Part shown: one piece after another, positions 1-5,130 of the stretch
Layout: each line of letters starts with the position of its first letter
How positions within the stretch are numbered: the stretch's first letter is position 1
Assembly (NCBI GenBank): GCA_015654915.1
Contig: JAATFY010000199.1
Location: 1 to 5,130 of the forward strand
Direction of reading: 5' to 3'
DNA: 5,130 bases
Source of the DNA: Rhodospirillales bacterium
Lineage (GTDB): Bacteria > Pseudomonadota > Alphaproteobacteria > UBA9219
Translations under genes and position numbers: made by a program
Notes under the pieces: model-generated
Database searches by the model: none
The model's input: only the letters and a program-made list of their open reading frames with translations
What the model was told of the DNA's origin: nothing

Positions 1-348
1 ATCCGCGTATCGCTGTTCATTAGTCCGGATTTAAAGCCGGTCGTGGCGGCCTATGCATCCGGCGCGGCTGTGGTTGAGCTGCACACCGGCACTTATCATG
101 GTGCAAGGGGCGCCGCGCAGAAACGCGAATTGAAGCGTCTCCAAATAGCGGCGAAAAAAGCGCATGCTTTGGGCATCGAAGTTCATGCGGGCCATGGCCT
201 CGATTATGATAATGTCGGCCCCGTCGCCGCCATTCCCCAGCTTGTGGAACTCAACATCGGGCATTTTCTGGTCGGCGAGGCGGTGTTTACCAGTCTCACC
301 GAAGCCGTTCGCAAGATGCGGACAATCATGGATAAGGCACGTACATGA
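1..348 (+). CDS. pdxJ: Pyridoxine 5'-phosphate synthase PdxJ, C-terminal half (5' end outside window)
   Basis: The reading frame is open from base 1 and gives 115 residues before TGA, about half of a usual PdxJ of roughly 240 residues. PdxJ is a cytoplasmic TIM-barrel enzyme that condenses 1-deoxy-D-xylulose 5-phosphate with 3-amino-2-oxopropyl phosphate to pyridoxine 5'-phosphate in the DXP-dependent vitamin B6 pathway. Visible family blocks are RVSLFISPD at the very start, ELHTGTYHG, then LGIEVHAGHGLDYDNV, which carries the conserved active-site His-Gly, and ELNIGHFLVGEAVF, the Gly-His phosphate-binding end of the barrel. The C-terminal helix EAVRKMRTIMDKAR is also typical. The stop codon lies inside the acpS start (ATGA), which implies a shared transcript and translational coupling. 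No damage is seen in the part present. Confidence 0.96.
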   Translation: MRVSLFISPDLKPVVAAYASGAAVVELHTGTYHGARGAAQKRELKRLQIAAKKAHALGIEVHAGHGLDYDNVGPVAAIPQLVELNIGHFLVGEAVFTSLTEAVRKMRTIMDKART

Positions 349-737
349 TCATCGGCATCGGCAGCGACCTGATCGATATCCGCCGCATTGAGAAAACGGT
401 TCTGCAATATGGCGACCGTTTTATCCAGCGCATCTATACGGAGACCGAACGCAAGAAAGCCGCCTCCCGCGCCGATCCCATCCCCACTTATGCAAAACGC
501 TTTGCCGCCAAAGAGGCGTGTTCCAAGGCGCTCGGCACCGGCATCCGGCAGGGCGTTTTTTTCCGCGATATGGGCGTGGCGAATTTGCCGAGCGGCGCAC
601 CGACCATGGCGCTGACCGGTGGCGCCTTGAAGCGGCTGGAAGCGCTGATGCCGAAGGGCATGAAGCCCCGCATCCACTTAAGCATCACCGACGATTACCC
701 GCTGGCGCAGGCTTTCGTGATTATCGAGGCGATTTAA
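345..737 (+). CDS. acpS: Holo-[acyl-carrier-protein] synthase AcpS
   Basis: 130 residues, a normal length for AcpS. The enzyme transfers 4'-phosphopantetheine from coenzyme A to the serine of apo-ACP, activating ACP for fatty acid synthesis. The N-terminal block IIGIGSDLIDIRRIE carries the Mg-binding Asp8, and KRFAAKEACSKALGTGI (residues 51-67) carries the second metal ligand, Glu57. The late block RIHLSITDD (109-117) and the terminal strand AQAFVIIEAI complete the fold. The ATG overlaps the pdxJ stop by four bases and is preceded by TAAGG at 333-337 with a 7-base spacer, which supports this start. The pdxJ-acpS pairing is common in proteobacteria. The TAA stop lies one base from the stop of the convergent minus-strand gene, leaving no room for a dedicated terminator. 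Confidence 0.96.
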   Translation: MIIGIGSDLIDIRRIEKTVLQYGDRFIQRIYTETERKKAASRADPIPTYAKRFAAKEACSKALGTGIRQGVFFRDMGVANLPSGAPTMALTGGALKRLEALMPKGMKPRIHLSITDDYPLAQAFVIIEAI

Positions 738-740
738 ATC
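731..740. repeat. 10-bp perfect palindrome spanning the convergent stops
   Basis: GATTTAAATC is its own reverse complement. It contains the TAA stop of acpS and the first two bases (read on the plus strand) of the stop of the minus-strand gene. With flanking GGC and GCC it could make a short imperfect hairpin, but no T-run follows on either strand, so I do not call it a terminator. It may only reflect convergent stop codons. Confidence 0.4.
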
Positions 741-1197
741 AGCCGAATTTGATGTTTATCGTTTTGCCGCGGATTTGCGCTTTGAATGTTCTGGACTGGG
801 CCGGCGTTTCCGGTCCTGCCGGTTGATGATGATAGAATACCTCTCCGGAAAAATAACGCGTGCCAACGTAATATTCGGATAGCCCGCCGCCAACGACAGC
901 CCCCGCAAAAGCGAAAGCAATAGCCGCCACCCTTTTGGAATCCGGGTTGGCATTGAAGGCATTAGATGCGGCGATCGCCGAGCGCACACCGATAAATCGT
1001 CCTAGGGCGGTGCCCACGGCGGTTACGAAAAATTGTGCATAACTGTTCAACAACGCGTCAGGGACAGAATATTTAAGAACTTCATAGGCGTGAACATACA
1101 CTCCTCCCGACACGATAAACGGAATGTTGATCGCATATAAATGCACATATTTATCGACGAGGTTTATCGTCTCTTCCTTTGTCGGTATCGAAAACAT
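739..1197 (-). CDS. Hypothetical protein with glycine-zipper-like hydrophobic segments
   Basis: I do not recognise this 152-residue protein. The ATG at 1197 is preferred because GGAAAAG lies 5 bases upstream. A TTG 20 codons further out (1257) has no ribosome site and falls in the -35 of the candidate promoter. The N-terminus is short and polar. Residues about 18-42 are mildly hydrophobic with many aromatics. Residues 54-72 contain G62-x3-G66-x3-G70, and residues 90-106 form a small-residue hydrophobic stretch with G99-x3-G103 followed by GG. This suggests membrane association, but the segments are short and the topology is unclear. The last 45 residues are polar and end in a strand-like basic tail. 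There is no signal peptide. It lies antisense to its neighbours, between acpS and lepB, and its 5' half is AT-rich (35-37% GC by count over 1141-1260, against 70% over 1801-1860 in lepB), which suggests later acquisition. Function unknown. Confidence 0.72.
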   Translation of the reverse strand: MFSIPTKEETINLVDKYVHLYAINIPFIVSGGVYVHAYEVLKYSVPDALLNSYAQFFVTAVGTALGRFIGVRSAIAASNAFNANPDSKRVAAIAFAFAGAVVGGGLSEYYVGTRYFSGEVFYHHQPAGPETPAQSRTFKAQIRGKTINIKFG

Positions 1198-1202
1198 AAT
1201 AT

Positions 1203-1209
1203 CTTTTCC
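1203..1209 (-). promoter_or_regulatory. Ribosome binding site deciding the start of the minus-strand hypothetical gene
   Basis: On the minus strand GGAAAAG is followed by ATATT and then ATG at 1197-1195. The 5-base spacer and purine-rich core favour this ATG over the upstream in-frame TTG at 1257. Confidence 0.55.
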
Positions 1210-1235
1210 AAATTTCAGTCGAATAATATTGGCCC

Positions 1236-1262
1236 ATAATAGCCGGAAAACATGCAAGTAAA
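1236..1262 (-). promoter_or_regulatory. Candidate sigma70-type promoter for the minus-strand hypothetical gene
   Basis: Read on the minus strand, TTTACT (1262-1257, 4 of 6 to the -35 consensus) is followed after 15 bases by TATTAT (1241-1236, 5 of 6 to the -10 consensus). Transcription would begin near 1229 and leave a leader of about 30 bases before the ATG at 1197. The spacer is shorter than the ideal 17, so this is a moderate match only. The inverted repeat at 1265-1309 begins two bases upstream of the -35. Confidence 0.4.
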
Positions 1263-1264
1263 GA

Positions 1265-1309
1265 GCGTTTTTAGGGATCTTATCGTGCGGCTATTAACCC
1301 TAAAAACGC
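1265..1309. repeat. Perfect 12-bp inverted repeat with 21-bp spacer between the divergent genes
   Basis: GCGTTTTTAGGG at 1265-1276 is matched exactly by CCCTAAAAACGC at 1298-1309. No T-tract follows the second arm in either direction, so it does not read as an intrinsic terminator. It lies in the divergent gap, just upstream of the candidate minus-strand promoter and about 110 bases before lepB. The position suits an operator for a dimeric regulator, or a hairpin in a transcript running through into lepB-rnc-era. The repeat is certain from the sequence; its role is inferred. Confidence 0.7.
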
Positions 1310-1418
1310 CCTGAAAAACTTGGCCCTTGACGCTTGGCGCGGCGCAGGCGAGTTTGCGCCTCATATCTGCCGTATTCCTGCGGTCCTTTGTCGCCCCCTT
1401 AGTCTGAACGAGTTGTCC

Positions 1419-2177
1419 ATGACCGATTCCCGCCCCGCTGCCGCGCAACCTCACGAGGACGGGCTCAGCGAAACGATCCGCACCATCGTTTTCGCAATGA
1501 TCATCGCCCTCCTGATCCGTACGCTGGCGTTCGAGCCGTTCAATATTCCTTCCAGCTCGATGGTGCCGAGCTTGCTGGTCGGCGATTACCTGTTCGTTTC
1601 GAAATACGCCTACGGCTACGGCAGCACCGGTACCTTCTGGGGAATGGCGCCGTTTTCGGGACGCGTTTTCGGCGGCGAGCCGCATCGCGGCGACGTGGTC
1701 GTGTTCAAGCTGCCGCGCGACGGCACCACCGATTACATCAAGCGCCTGATCGGCCTGCCCGGCGACACCATCCAGATGCGGCAGGGCATCCTCTACCTGA
1801 ACGGCGTGCCGGTGGAGCGTGACAAGCTGGCCGAGCCGATGAACGACGGCGACGGGACGTTGCCGTCCAACGTCACCGATTATCTGGAACATCTGCCGCA
1901 GGGGCCGACGCACGTCATCCGCGAGGAAGGCGACGACCGTCCGCTCGACAATACCGACGTGTTCGTCGTGCCGCCGCATTATTATTTCTTCATGGGCGAC
2001 AACCGCGACAATTCGCAGGACAGCCGCACCAAGAATGTCGGTTTCGTGCCGGAGGAAAATCTGGTCGGCAAGGCCAAGTTCCTGTTTTTCTCGCTCGATG
2101 AAGGCACGCATTTCTGGGAATTCTGGAAATGGCCGTGGGCGGTGCGCTGGCAGCGCCTGTTCACGAAAATCGGCTGA
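1419..2177 (+). CDS. lepB: Signal peptidase I (leader peptidase) LepB
   Basis: 252 residues from the ATG at 1419. LepB is the inner-membrane serine protease that removes signal peptides from secreted proteins on the periplasmic side. Residues about 20-38 form the single N-terminal membrane segment. Next comes FNIPSSSMVPSLLVGDYLFV, with nucleophile Ser47 directly before Met48. DYIKRLIGLPGD carries the general base Lys108, and MGDNRDNSQDSR is the conserved box E. The frame is open upstream to a TTG at 1320, but the extra 33 residues do not look like the family and precede an otherwise normal N-terminus. The site before 1419 is weak (CGAG, 6-base spacer), so the start is likely but not certain. 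The TGA overlaps the rnc ATG by one base. No strong promoter is visible in front; a TTGACG at 1327 lacks a convincing -10. Confidence 0.96.
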   Translation: MTDSRPAAAQPHEDGLSETIRTIVFAMIIALLIRTLAFEPFNIPSSSMVPSLLVGDYLFVSKYAYGYGSTGTFWGMAPFSGRVFGGEPHRGDVVVFKLPRDGTTDYIKRLIGLPGDTIQMRQGILYLNGVPVERDKLAEPMNDGDGTLPSNVTDYLEHLPQGPTHVIREEGDDRPLDNTDVFVVPPHYYFFMGDNRDNSQDSRTKNVGFVPEENLVGKAKFLFFSLDEGTHFWEFWKWPWAVRWQRLFTKIG

Positions 2178-2881
2178 TGGCCGCGCCGCGCAAAACAGCG
2201 GATGTGAAGGAACGGACGGCTCGCCTCGGCCATGATTTGGCCACGCCGCAATTGTTGCAGGACGCTCTGACGCACCCATCCTTGGCGGGTTTCCGCCAGC
2301 GCAAGAAATCCACGATGCCATATGAACGGCTGGAATTTCTCGGCGACCGCGTGCTGGGTCTCGTGATTGCGGAATGGCTGTATGAAAAATTTCCGGAAGC
2401 CAGCGAAGGCGAGTTGGCCAAGCGCCATGCGGGCCTCGTGAACCGCGACGCCTTGCGCGCGGTGGCGGTCGAGATCGGACTCGGGCAGCATCTGCGGCTG
2501 GCGCATGGCGAGGAAGCCAGCGGCGGGCGCAAGAATATCGCCACGCTGCCGGACGCCATGGAAGCCATTCTCGGCGCGCTCTATCTCGATGGCGGGCTGA
2601 AAGCGGCGCAGAATTTCATTCACCGTTTCTGGCAGAAAGATATCGCAATTGCCGAAGCGCCCGCCGATCCGAAAACCGTTCTGCAGGAATGGGCGCAGGG
2701 GCAGGGGCTGCCTTTGCCGCAGTATAAGGTGGTGGAGCATTCCGGCCCCGCCCATGCGCCGAAATTCGTGATCGAAGTCAGCGTCAAAGGCCACGCGCCG
2801 GTGACGGCCGAAGGCGAATCCAAACGCGCGGCGCAAAAAGCGGCCGCCGCGCTGTTGATAAAACAAGTCACCGCGAAATGA
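2177..2881 (+). CDS. rnc: Ribonuclease III
   Basis: 234 residues, close to the usual 220-230. RNase III is the cytoplasmic Mg-dependent endonuclease for double-stranded RNA that processes the rRNA precursor and some mRNAs. The catalytic domain has the signature YERLEFLGDRVLGL with Glu53 and Asp57, then LPDAMEAILGALYLDGG with Asp126 and Glu129; these four match the metal-binding acidic residues of the family. A double-stranded RNA-binding domain follows at about 164-232, from DPKTVLQEWAQ to the Ala/Lys-rich helix KRAAQKAAAALL. The frame extends to an ATG at 2129 inside lepB, but the ATG at 2177 overlaps the lepB stop as TGATG, gives the normal length, and is therefore chosen. There is no clear Shine-Dalgarno, so translation probably depends on coupling to lepB. 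It overlaps era by ATGA. Confidence 0.97.
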   Translation: MAAPRKTADVKERTARLGHDLATPQLLQDALTHPSLAGFRQRKKSTMPYERLEFLGDRVLGLVIAEWLYEKFPEASEGELAKRHAGLVNRDALRAVAVEIGLGQHLRLAHGEEASGGRKNIATLPDAMEAILGALYLDGGLKAAQNFIHRFWQKDIAIAEAPADPKTVLQEWAQGQGLPLPQYKVVEHSGPAHAPKFVIEVSVKGHAPVTAEGESKRAAQKAAAALLIKQVTAK

Positions 2882-3831
2882 CAAAACCTTCGAAGCCAAA
2901 GGCAAAAACGAAAACCGTAGCCAAAGCGAAGCCCAAAACCACACGGGCCGGTTTTGTCGCCATTCTCGGCGCGCCGAATGCGGGTAAGTCGACATTACTC
3001 AATCGCCTGATCGGCGAGAAAATCTCCATCACCAGTCCCAAGGCGCAGACGACGCGCATGCGCGTGCTCGGCGTGCTGACGGAAGGCGACACGCAAGTGG
3101 GCTTCATCGATACGCCCGGCATTTTTGCGGCGACCAAGCGGCTCGATCAGGCGATGGTGCGGGCGGCGTGGAACAGCCTCGAAGACGCCGACGCGATTGT
3201 GCTGCTAATGGATGTGGGCGCCCGGAGCGACGACAAGACCGGCGACATCATCGGCGAGTTGCGCCGCCGCAAAAAGACCGTCGTGCTGGCGCTGAACAAG
3301 GTGGACAAGATCAATCCCGCGAAATTGCTACCGCTGGCGGCACAACTGAACGATACCGGCATCGTCGACGATGTTTTCATGATCTCGGCGCTGAACGGCG
3401 ACGGGGTCGATGACCTGAAAAAGCATCTGAAAGAAAAAATGCCGGAAAGCCCGTGGTTTTTCGACGCAGACCAACTCAGCGATTTGCCGGCGCAGATTCT
3501 GGCTGCCGAAATTACGCGCGAGCAGATTTACCGCCAGTTGCAGCAGGAGCTGCCTTACGGCGCGACGGTGGTGCCGGAAAGCTGGGAAACCAAGAAAGAC
3601 GGCTCGGCCGTCATCCGGCAATCCATCGTCGTCGCCCGCGCCAATCACCGGCCTATGGTGCTCGGCAAAGGCGGCGCGCGGATCAAATCGATCGGGCAGG
3701 CCGCGCGGCTGGAGATCGAGAAATTGCAGGGCCACAAGGTGCATCTGTTCCTCGACGTGAAAGTCGACGTGACATGGCAGGACCGTCCGGCATTTAACCA
3801 AATGTTCGGGCTGGAATTTGGTGGAGATTAA
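2878..3831 (+). CDS. era: GTPase Era
   Basis: 317 residues. Era is an essential GTPase that binds the 3' end of 16S rRNA and helps mature the 30S subunit. The GTPase motifs are all present: G1 GAPNAGKST (31-39), the G2 region SPKAQTTR (53-60), G3 DTPG (78-81), G4 NKVD (140-143) and G5 SAL (170-172). The linker AEITREQIYRQLQQELPY leads to the C-terminal KH domain with the RNA-binding loop GKGG (263-266). The first 22 residues are an unusual tail rich in Lys, Ala, Pro and Thr that most Era proteins of about 300 residues lack. No other in-frame ATG, GTG or TTG occurs before G1, so the tail must be translated if the gene is read from this frame. The ATG overlaps the rnc stop, and rnc-era is a classic pair. 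The TAA overlaps the stop of a minus-strand ORF. Confidence 0.97.
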   Translation: MTKPSKPKAKTKTVAKAKPKTTRAGFVAILGAPNAGKSTLLNRLIGEKISITSPKAQTTRMRVLGVLTEGDTQVGFIDTPGIFAATKRLDQAMVRAAWNSLEDADAIVLLMDVGARSDDKTGDIIGELRRRKKTVVLALNKVDKINPAKLLPLAAQLNDTGIVDDVFMISALNGDGVDDLKKHLKEKMPESPWFFDADQLSDLPAQILAAEITREQIYRQLQQELPYGATVVPESWETKKDGSAVIRQSIVVARANHRPMVLGKGGARIKSIGQAARLEIEKLQGHKVHLFLDVKVDVTWQDRPAFNQMFGLEFGGD

Positions 3832-4067
3832 GAAGCAGGGCTGGGGGCTATTTGCGGTAATTTTTGCCAGGATGCCGTCAATCCCACATACGACCTTACG
3901 ACAGCCCTGAAAATGGGGATTCTGCCATTATAAATAGCGGACGCCCTTGTATTGAGATTCCTCTGACGCGCGCGGAATTCTTCCATTCGGGCGTCGCGAT
4001 TCCTGCGGTCAAAAAACTGTGCGCTGTCGCCGAGGTCGGTAAGAAGCGTAACGATATTGTCCGACAT
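3828..4067 (-). CDS. Small hypothetical protein convergent with era
   Basis: 79 residues from the ATG at 4067, which has GGAG 9 bases upstream; the TTG further out (4082) overlaps that site and is rejected. I recognise no family. The first 40 residues are polar and charged, with a run rich in Arg, Asp and Asn (FFDRRNRDARMEEFRARQRN). The C-terminal half has a short moderately hydrophobic part (about 52-68). There is no clear membrane segment, signal peptide or Cys/His cluster. The TAA shares bases with the era TAA: TTAA at 3828-3831 is a stop on both strands. A competing plus-strand frame over the same stretch (TTG at 3864) has no ribosome site. The ORF fills most of the space after era, where recO often follows in relatives. 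It could be a real small gene or chance. Confidence 0.45.
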   Translation of the reverse strand: MSDNIVTLLTDLGDSAQFFDRRNRDARMEEFRARQRNLNTRASAIYNGRIPIFRAVVRSYVGLTASWQKLPQIAPSPAS

Positions 4068-4238
4068 ATCAATAATCTCCAAAATCGCAATTTGTTGGCG
4101 TAATGCTTTGGCTTAAAAAGCCTCAATTAATGGCCTATTTTACGGATTTTTGGCGGCAAGGAAAGGTTGCGAAATAGTTGCGCGGCGGTTTTGGCTCTGC
4201 TATTGGGTTCGCGGCCTGAGATATCAAGATATTAACCT
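4068..4238. other. Intergenic region between the small minus-strand ORF and atpH, AT-rich near its left end
   Basis: No gene is supported here. About 4081-4145 is AT-rich. It contains a short perfect hairpin, GGCTT-AAA-AAGCC (4110-4122), with no T-run after it. TAAAAT on the minus strand (4143-4138) resembles a -10 for the small minus-strand ORF but has only a poor -35. For atpH, TTGCGC (4178) with TATTGG (4201) has 17-base spacing but weak matches. This is where divergent promoters for the ATP synthase operon and the small ORF should lie, but I cannot fix either one. Confidence 0.35.
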
Positions 4239-4244
4239 TAAGGA
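4239..4244 (+). promoter_or_regulatory. Ribosome binding site deciding the atpH start
   Basis: TAAGGA is a good match to the 16S rRNA tail. It directly abuts an ATG at 4245, which leaves no spacer, but stands 6 bases before an in-frame GTG at 4251. Initiation at the GTG is therefore more plausible. Confidence 0.6.
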
Positions 4245-4250
4245 ATGCCC

Positions 4251-4853
4251 GTGTCGCAACACGCCCCGAGCCCTATTATTGCCGGAGACGCCGCCGTTCT
4301 GGCGCGCCGTTACGGCGGCGCTTTGTATGATCTGGCCGAGGAGCAAAAGCAGCTTGATGCCGTGGCGGCGGATTTGCGCGCGCTCAGGAATCTGCAGGAC
4401 GAAAGCGCCGAGTTCCGCATTGTTGCCAACCACCCGCGCCTGACCCGCGCGCAGCTTGTGCAAGCGATGCAGCAGGTAAGCGCTGCCGCGAAATTCAATA
4501 ACCTTACCGGTAAATTTCTGACGCTGGTCGCGCAGAACCGCCGCCTGCCGGAACTGGGCGGCATGATCGACGGATTTCTGGCGCGGCTTGCGGCAGAGCG
4601 CGGCGAACATACCGCTGACGTGCGCACCGCGAAGCCATTGAGCGCGGCGCAGCAGGAACAGCTTGCCGCAAAATTGCGCGAGCTCGCGGGTGGCAAAGTT
4701 CATCTGTCGGTGCGCGAAGATGCCAGCCTTTTGGGTGGCATAACCGTTAAACTGGGTTCGCGTCTGATCGACGCTTCAGTCAAAAGCAAACTGGCGCGTC
4801 TCGAGCGCCAGTTGAAATCGCAACAATTCAATACGCAAAAGGGAGCCGCCTGA
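4251..4853 (+). CDS. atpH: F1 ATP synthase delta subunit AtpH
   Basis: 200 residues from the GTG at 4251 (202 if from the ATG at 4245). The delta subunit sits on top of F1 and joins it to the peripheral stalk of the F0F1 ATP synthase. The N-terminal helical domain begins LARRYGGALYDLAEE, the typical family opening. The C-terminal domain has the signature DASLLGGITVKLGSRLIDASVKSKLARLERQL, with the conserved Leu-Gly-Gly and the D-x-S-x-K-x-L-x-L ending. The protein is slightly longer than the usual 175-190 residues, because of a short N-terminal lead and a QQFNTQKGAA tail. The GTG is preferred because the Shine-Dalgarno site is correctly spaced only for it. One base separates its TGA from the atpA ATG. 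An atpH-first order without F0 genes is the arrangement of alphaproteobacterial F1 operons. Confidence 0.94.
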   Translation: MSQHAPSPIIAGDAAVLARRYGGALYDLAEEQKQLDAVAADLRALRNLQDESAEFRIVANHPRLTRAQLVQAMQQVSAAAKFNNLTGKFLTLVAQNRRLPELGGMIDGFLARLAAERGEHTADVRTAKPLSAAQQEQLAAKLRELAGGKVHLSVREDASLLGGITVKLGSRLIDASVKSKLARLERQLKSQQFNTQKGAA

Positions 4854-4854
4854 T

Positions 4855-5130
4855 ATGGATATTCGCGTTTCGGAAATCTCAACCATTCTCAAGCAGCAAA
4901 TTGCCGGTTTCGGCACTGCGGCGGAAGTCGCCGAAGTGGGACAAGTGCTGTCGGTCGGCGACGGCGTAGCGCGCGTCTACGGCCTCGACAATGTCCGCGC
5001 CGGCGAGATGGTGGAATTCTCGAACGGCGTCAAAGGCATGGCGCTCAATCTCGCAAGCGACAATGTCGGCGTCGTGATTTTCGGCGACGATCGCGCCATT
5101 CGCGAAGGCGATATGGTCAAGCGCACCGAT
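4855..5130 (+). CDS. atpA: F1 ATP synthase alpha subunit AtpA, N-terminal 92 residues (3' end outside window)
   Basis: The first 92 codons are present; the full protein is normally about 510 residues. The alpha subunit forms the non-catalytic nucleotide-binding half of the F1 alpha3beta3 ring. The start MDIRVSEISTILKQQIAGF is the typical N-terminal helix that contacts the delta subunit. It is followed by the beta-barrel domain with GQVLSVGDGVARVYGLDNVRAGEMVEF, then GMALNLASDNVGVVIFGDD. The Walker A region lies beyond the window. AAGGGAG at 4839-4845 lies 9 bases before the ATG and inside the end of atpH, so the gene has its own ribosome site as well as being cotranscribed. Confidence 0.97.
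   Translation, partial: MDIRVSEISTILKQQIAGFGTAAEVAEVGQVLSVGDGVARVYGLDNVRAGEMVEFSNGVKGMALNLASDNVGVVIFGDDRAIREGDMVKRTD

Noticed and set aside
204..677. Minus-strand open frame opposite pdxJ and acpS
   Set aside because: Both plus-strand genes are confidently identified; this frame has no motif and no start signal.
1265..1309. Inverted repeat as an intrinsic terminator
   Set aside because: The 21-base loop is long and there is no T-tract after the second arm in either direction.
2129..2176. 16-codon upstream extension of rnc
   Set aside because: The ATG at 2129 is inside lepB with badly spaced GGAA, while the ATG at 2177 overlaps the lepB stop and gives the normal RNase III length.
1215..2321. 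Long minus-strand open frame (368 codons) opposite lepB
   Set aside because: It lies antisense to an unmistakable LepB, has no ribosome site or family motif, and its composition (rich in Arg, Ala, His) is typical of a GC-rich shadow frame.
1982..2995. Long minus-strand open frame (337 codons) opposite the lepB end, rnc and the era start
   Set aside because: It runs antisense across three verified genes and shows only reverse-complement artefacts of their conserved motifs.
3864..4103. Plus-strand 79-codon open frame after era
   Set aside because: It begins at TTG without a ribosome site and is the complement of the minus-strand ORF at 3828-4067, which has GGAG well placed before an ATG.
4110..4122. 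Hairpin GGCTT-AAA-AAGCC as a terminator
   Set aside because: The 5-bp stem is short and no T-run follows on either strand.
4150..4443. Plus-strand open frame overlapping the start of atpH
   Set aside because: It is in a different frame from atpH, starts at TTG with no ribosome site, and is Arg/Cys/Trp-rich in the manner of a shadow frame.

Overview
The window is a moderately GC-rich bacterial chromosome segment made almost entirely of housekeeping genes. The order pdxJ-acpS-lepB-rnc-era, followed by an F1 ATP synthase operon that begins atpH-atpA with no F0 genes in front, points to an alphaproteobacterium. F1 genes separate from F0, and the pdxJ/acpS/lepB/rnc/era cluster, are familiar there. 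I cannot name the genus from the sequence.

Layout. Positions 1-348 hold the C-terminal half of pdxJ (vitamin B6 synthesis), which overlaps acpS (345-737) by ATGA. A minus-strand gene of unknown function (739-1197) then converges on acpS. Its 5' half is clearly more AT-rich than the surrounding genes. Upstream of it, a 221-bp gap shared with lepB contains a candidate minus-strand promoter and a perfect 12-bp inverted repeat. lepB (1419-2177), rnc (2177-2881) and era (2878-3831) overlap by 1 and 4 bases and look like one translationally coupled unit. Downstream of era lies a gap of about 400 bp. It holds a small minus-strand ORF (3828-4067) of unknown function with a good ribosome binding site, and an AT-rich stretch. 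atpH (4251-4853, with a GTG start preferred) and the first 92 codons of atpA (4855-5130) close the window.

How the genes work together. The plus-strand genes cover cofactor and lipid supply (PdxJ, AcpS), export (LepB), RNA processing and small-subunit ribosome maturation (RNase III, Era), and energy conversion (F1 delta and alpha). The two minus-strand genes interrupt this order: one sits between acpS and lepB, the other after era, where recO is often found in relatives. They are the only parts that are not standard. Nothing in the window shows a defence system, CRISPR array, insertion sequence, tRNA or rRNA. I find no convincing evidence of a new multi-gene system. The best leads are the inserted glycine-zipper-like gene and its inverted repeat.
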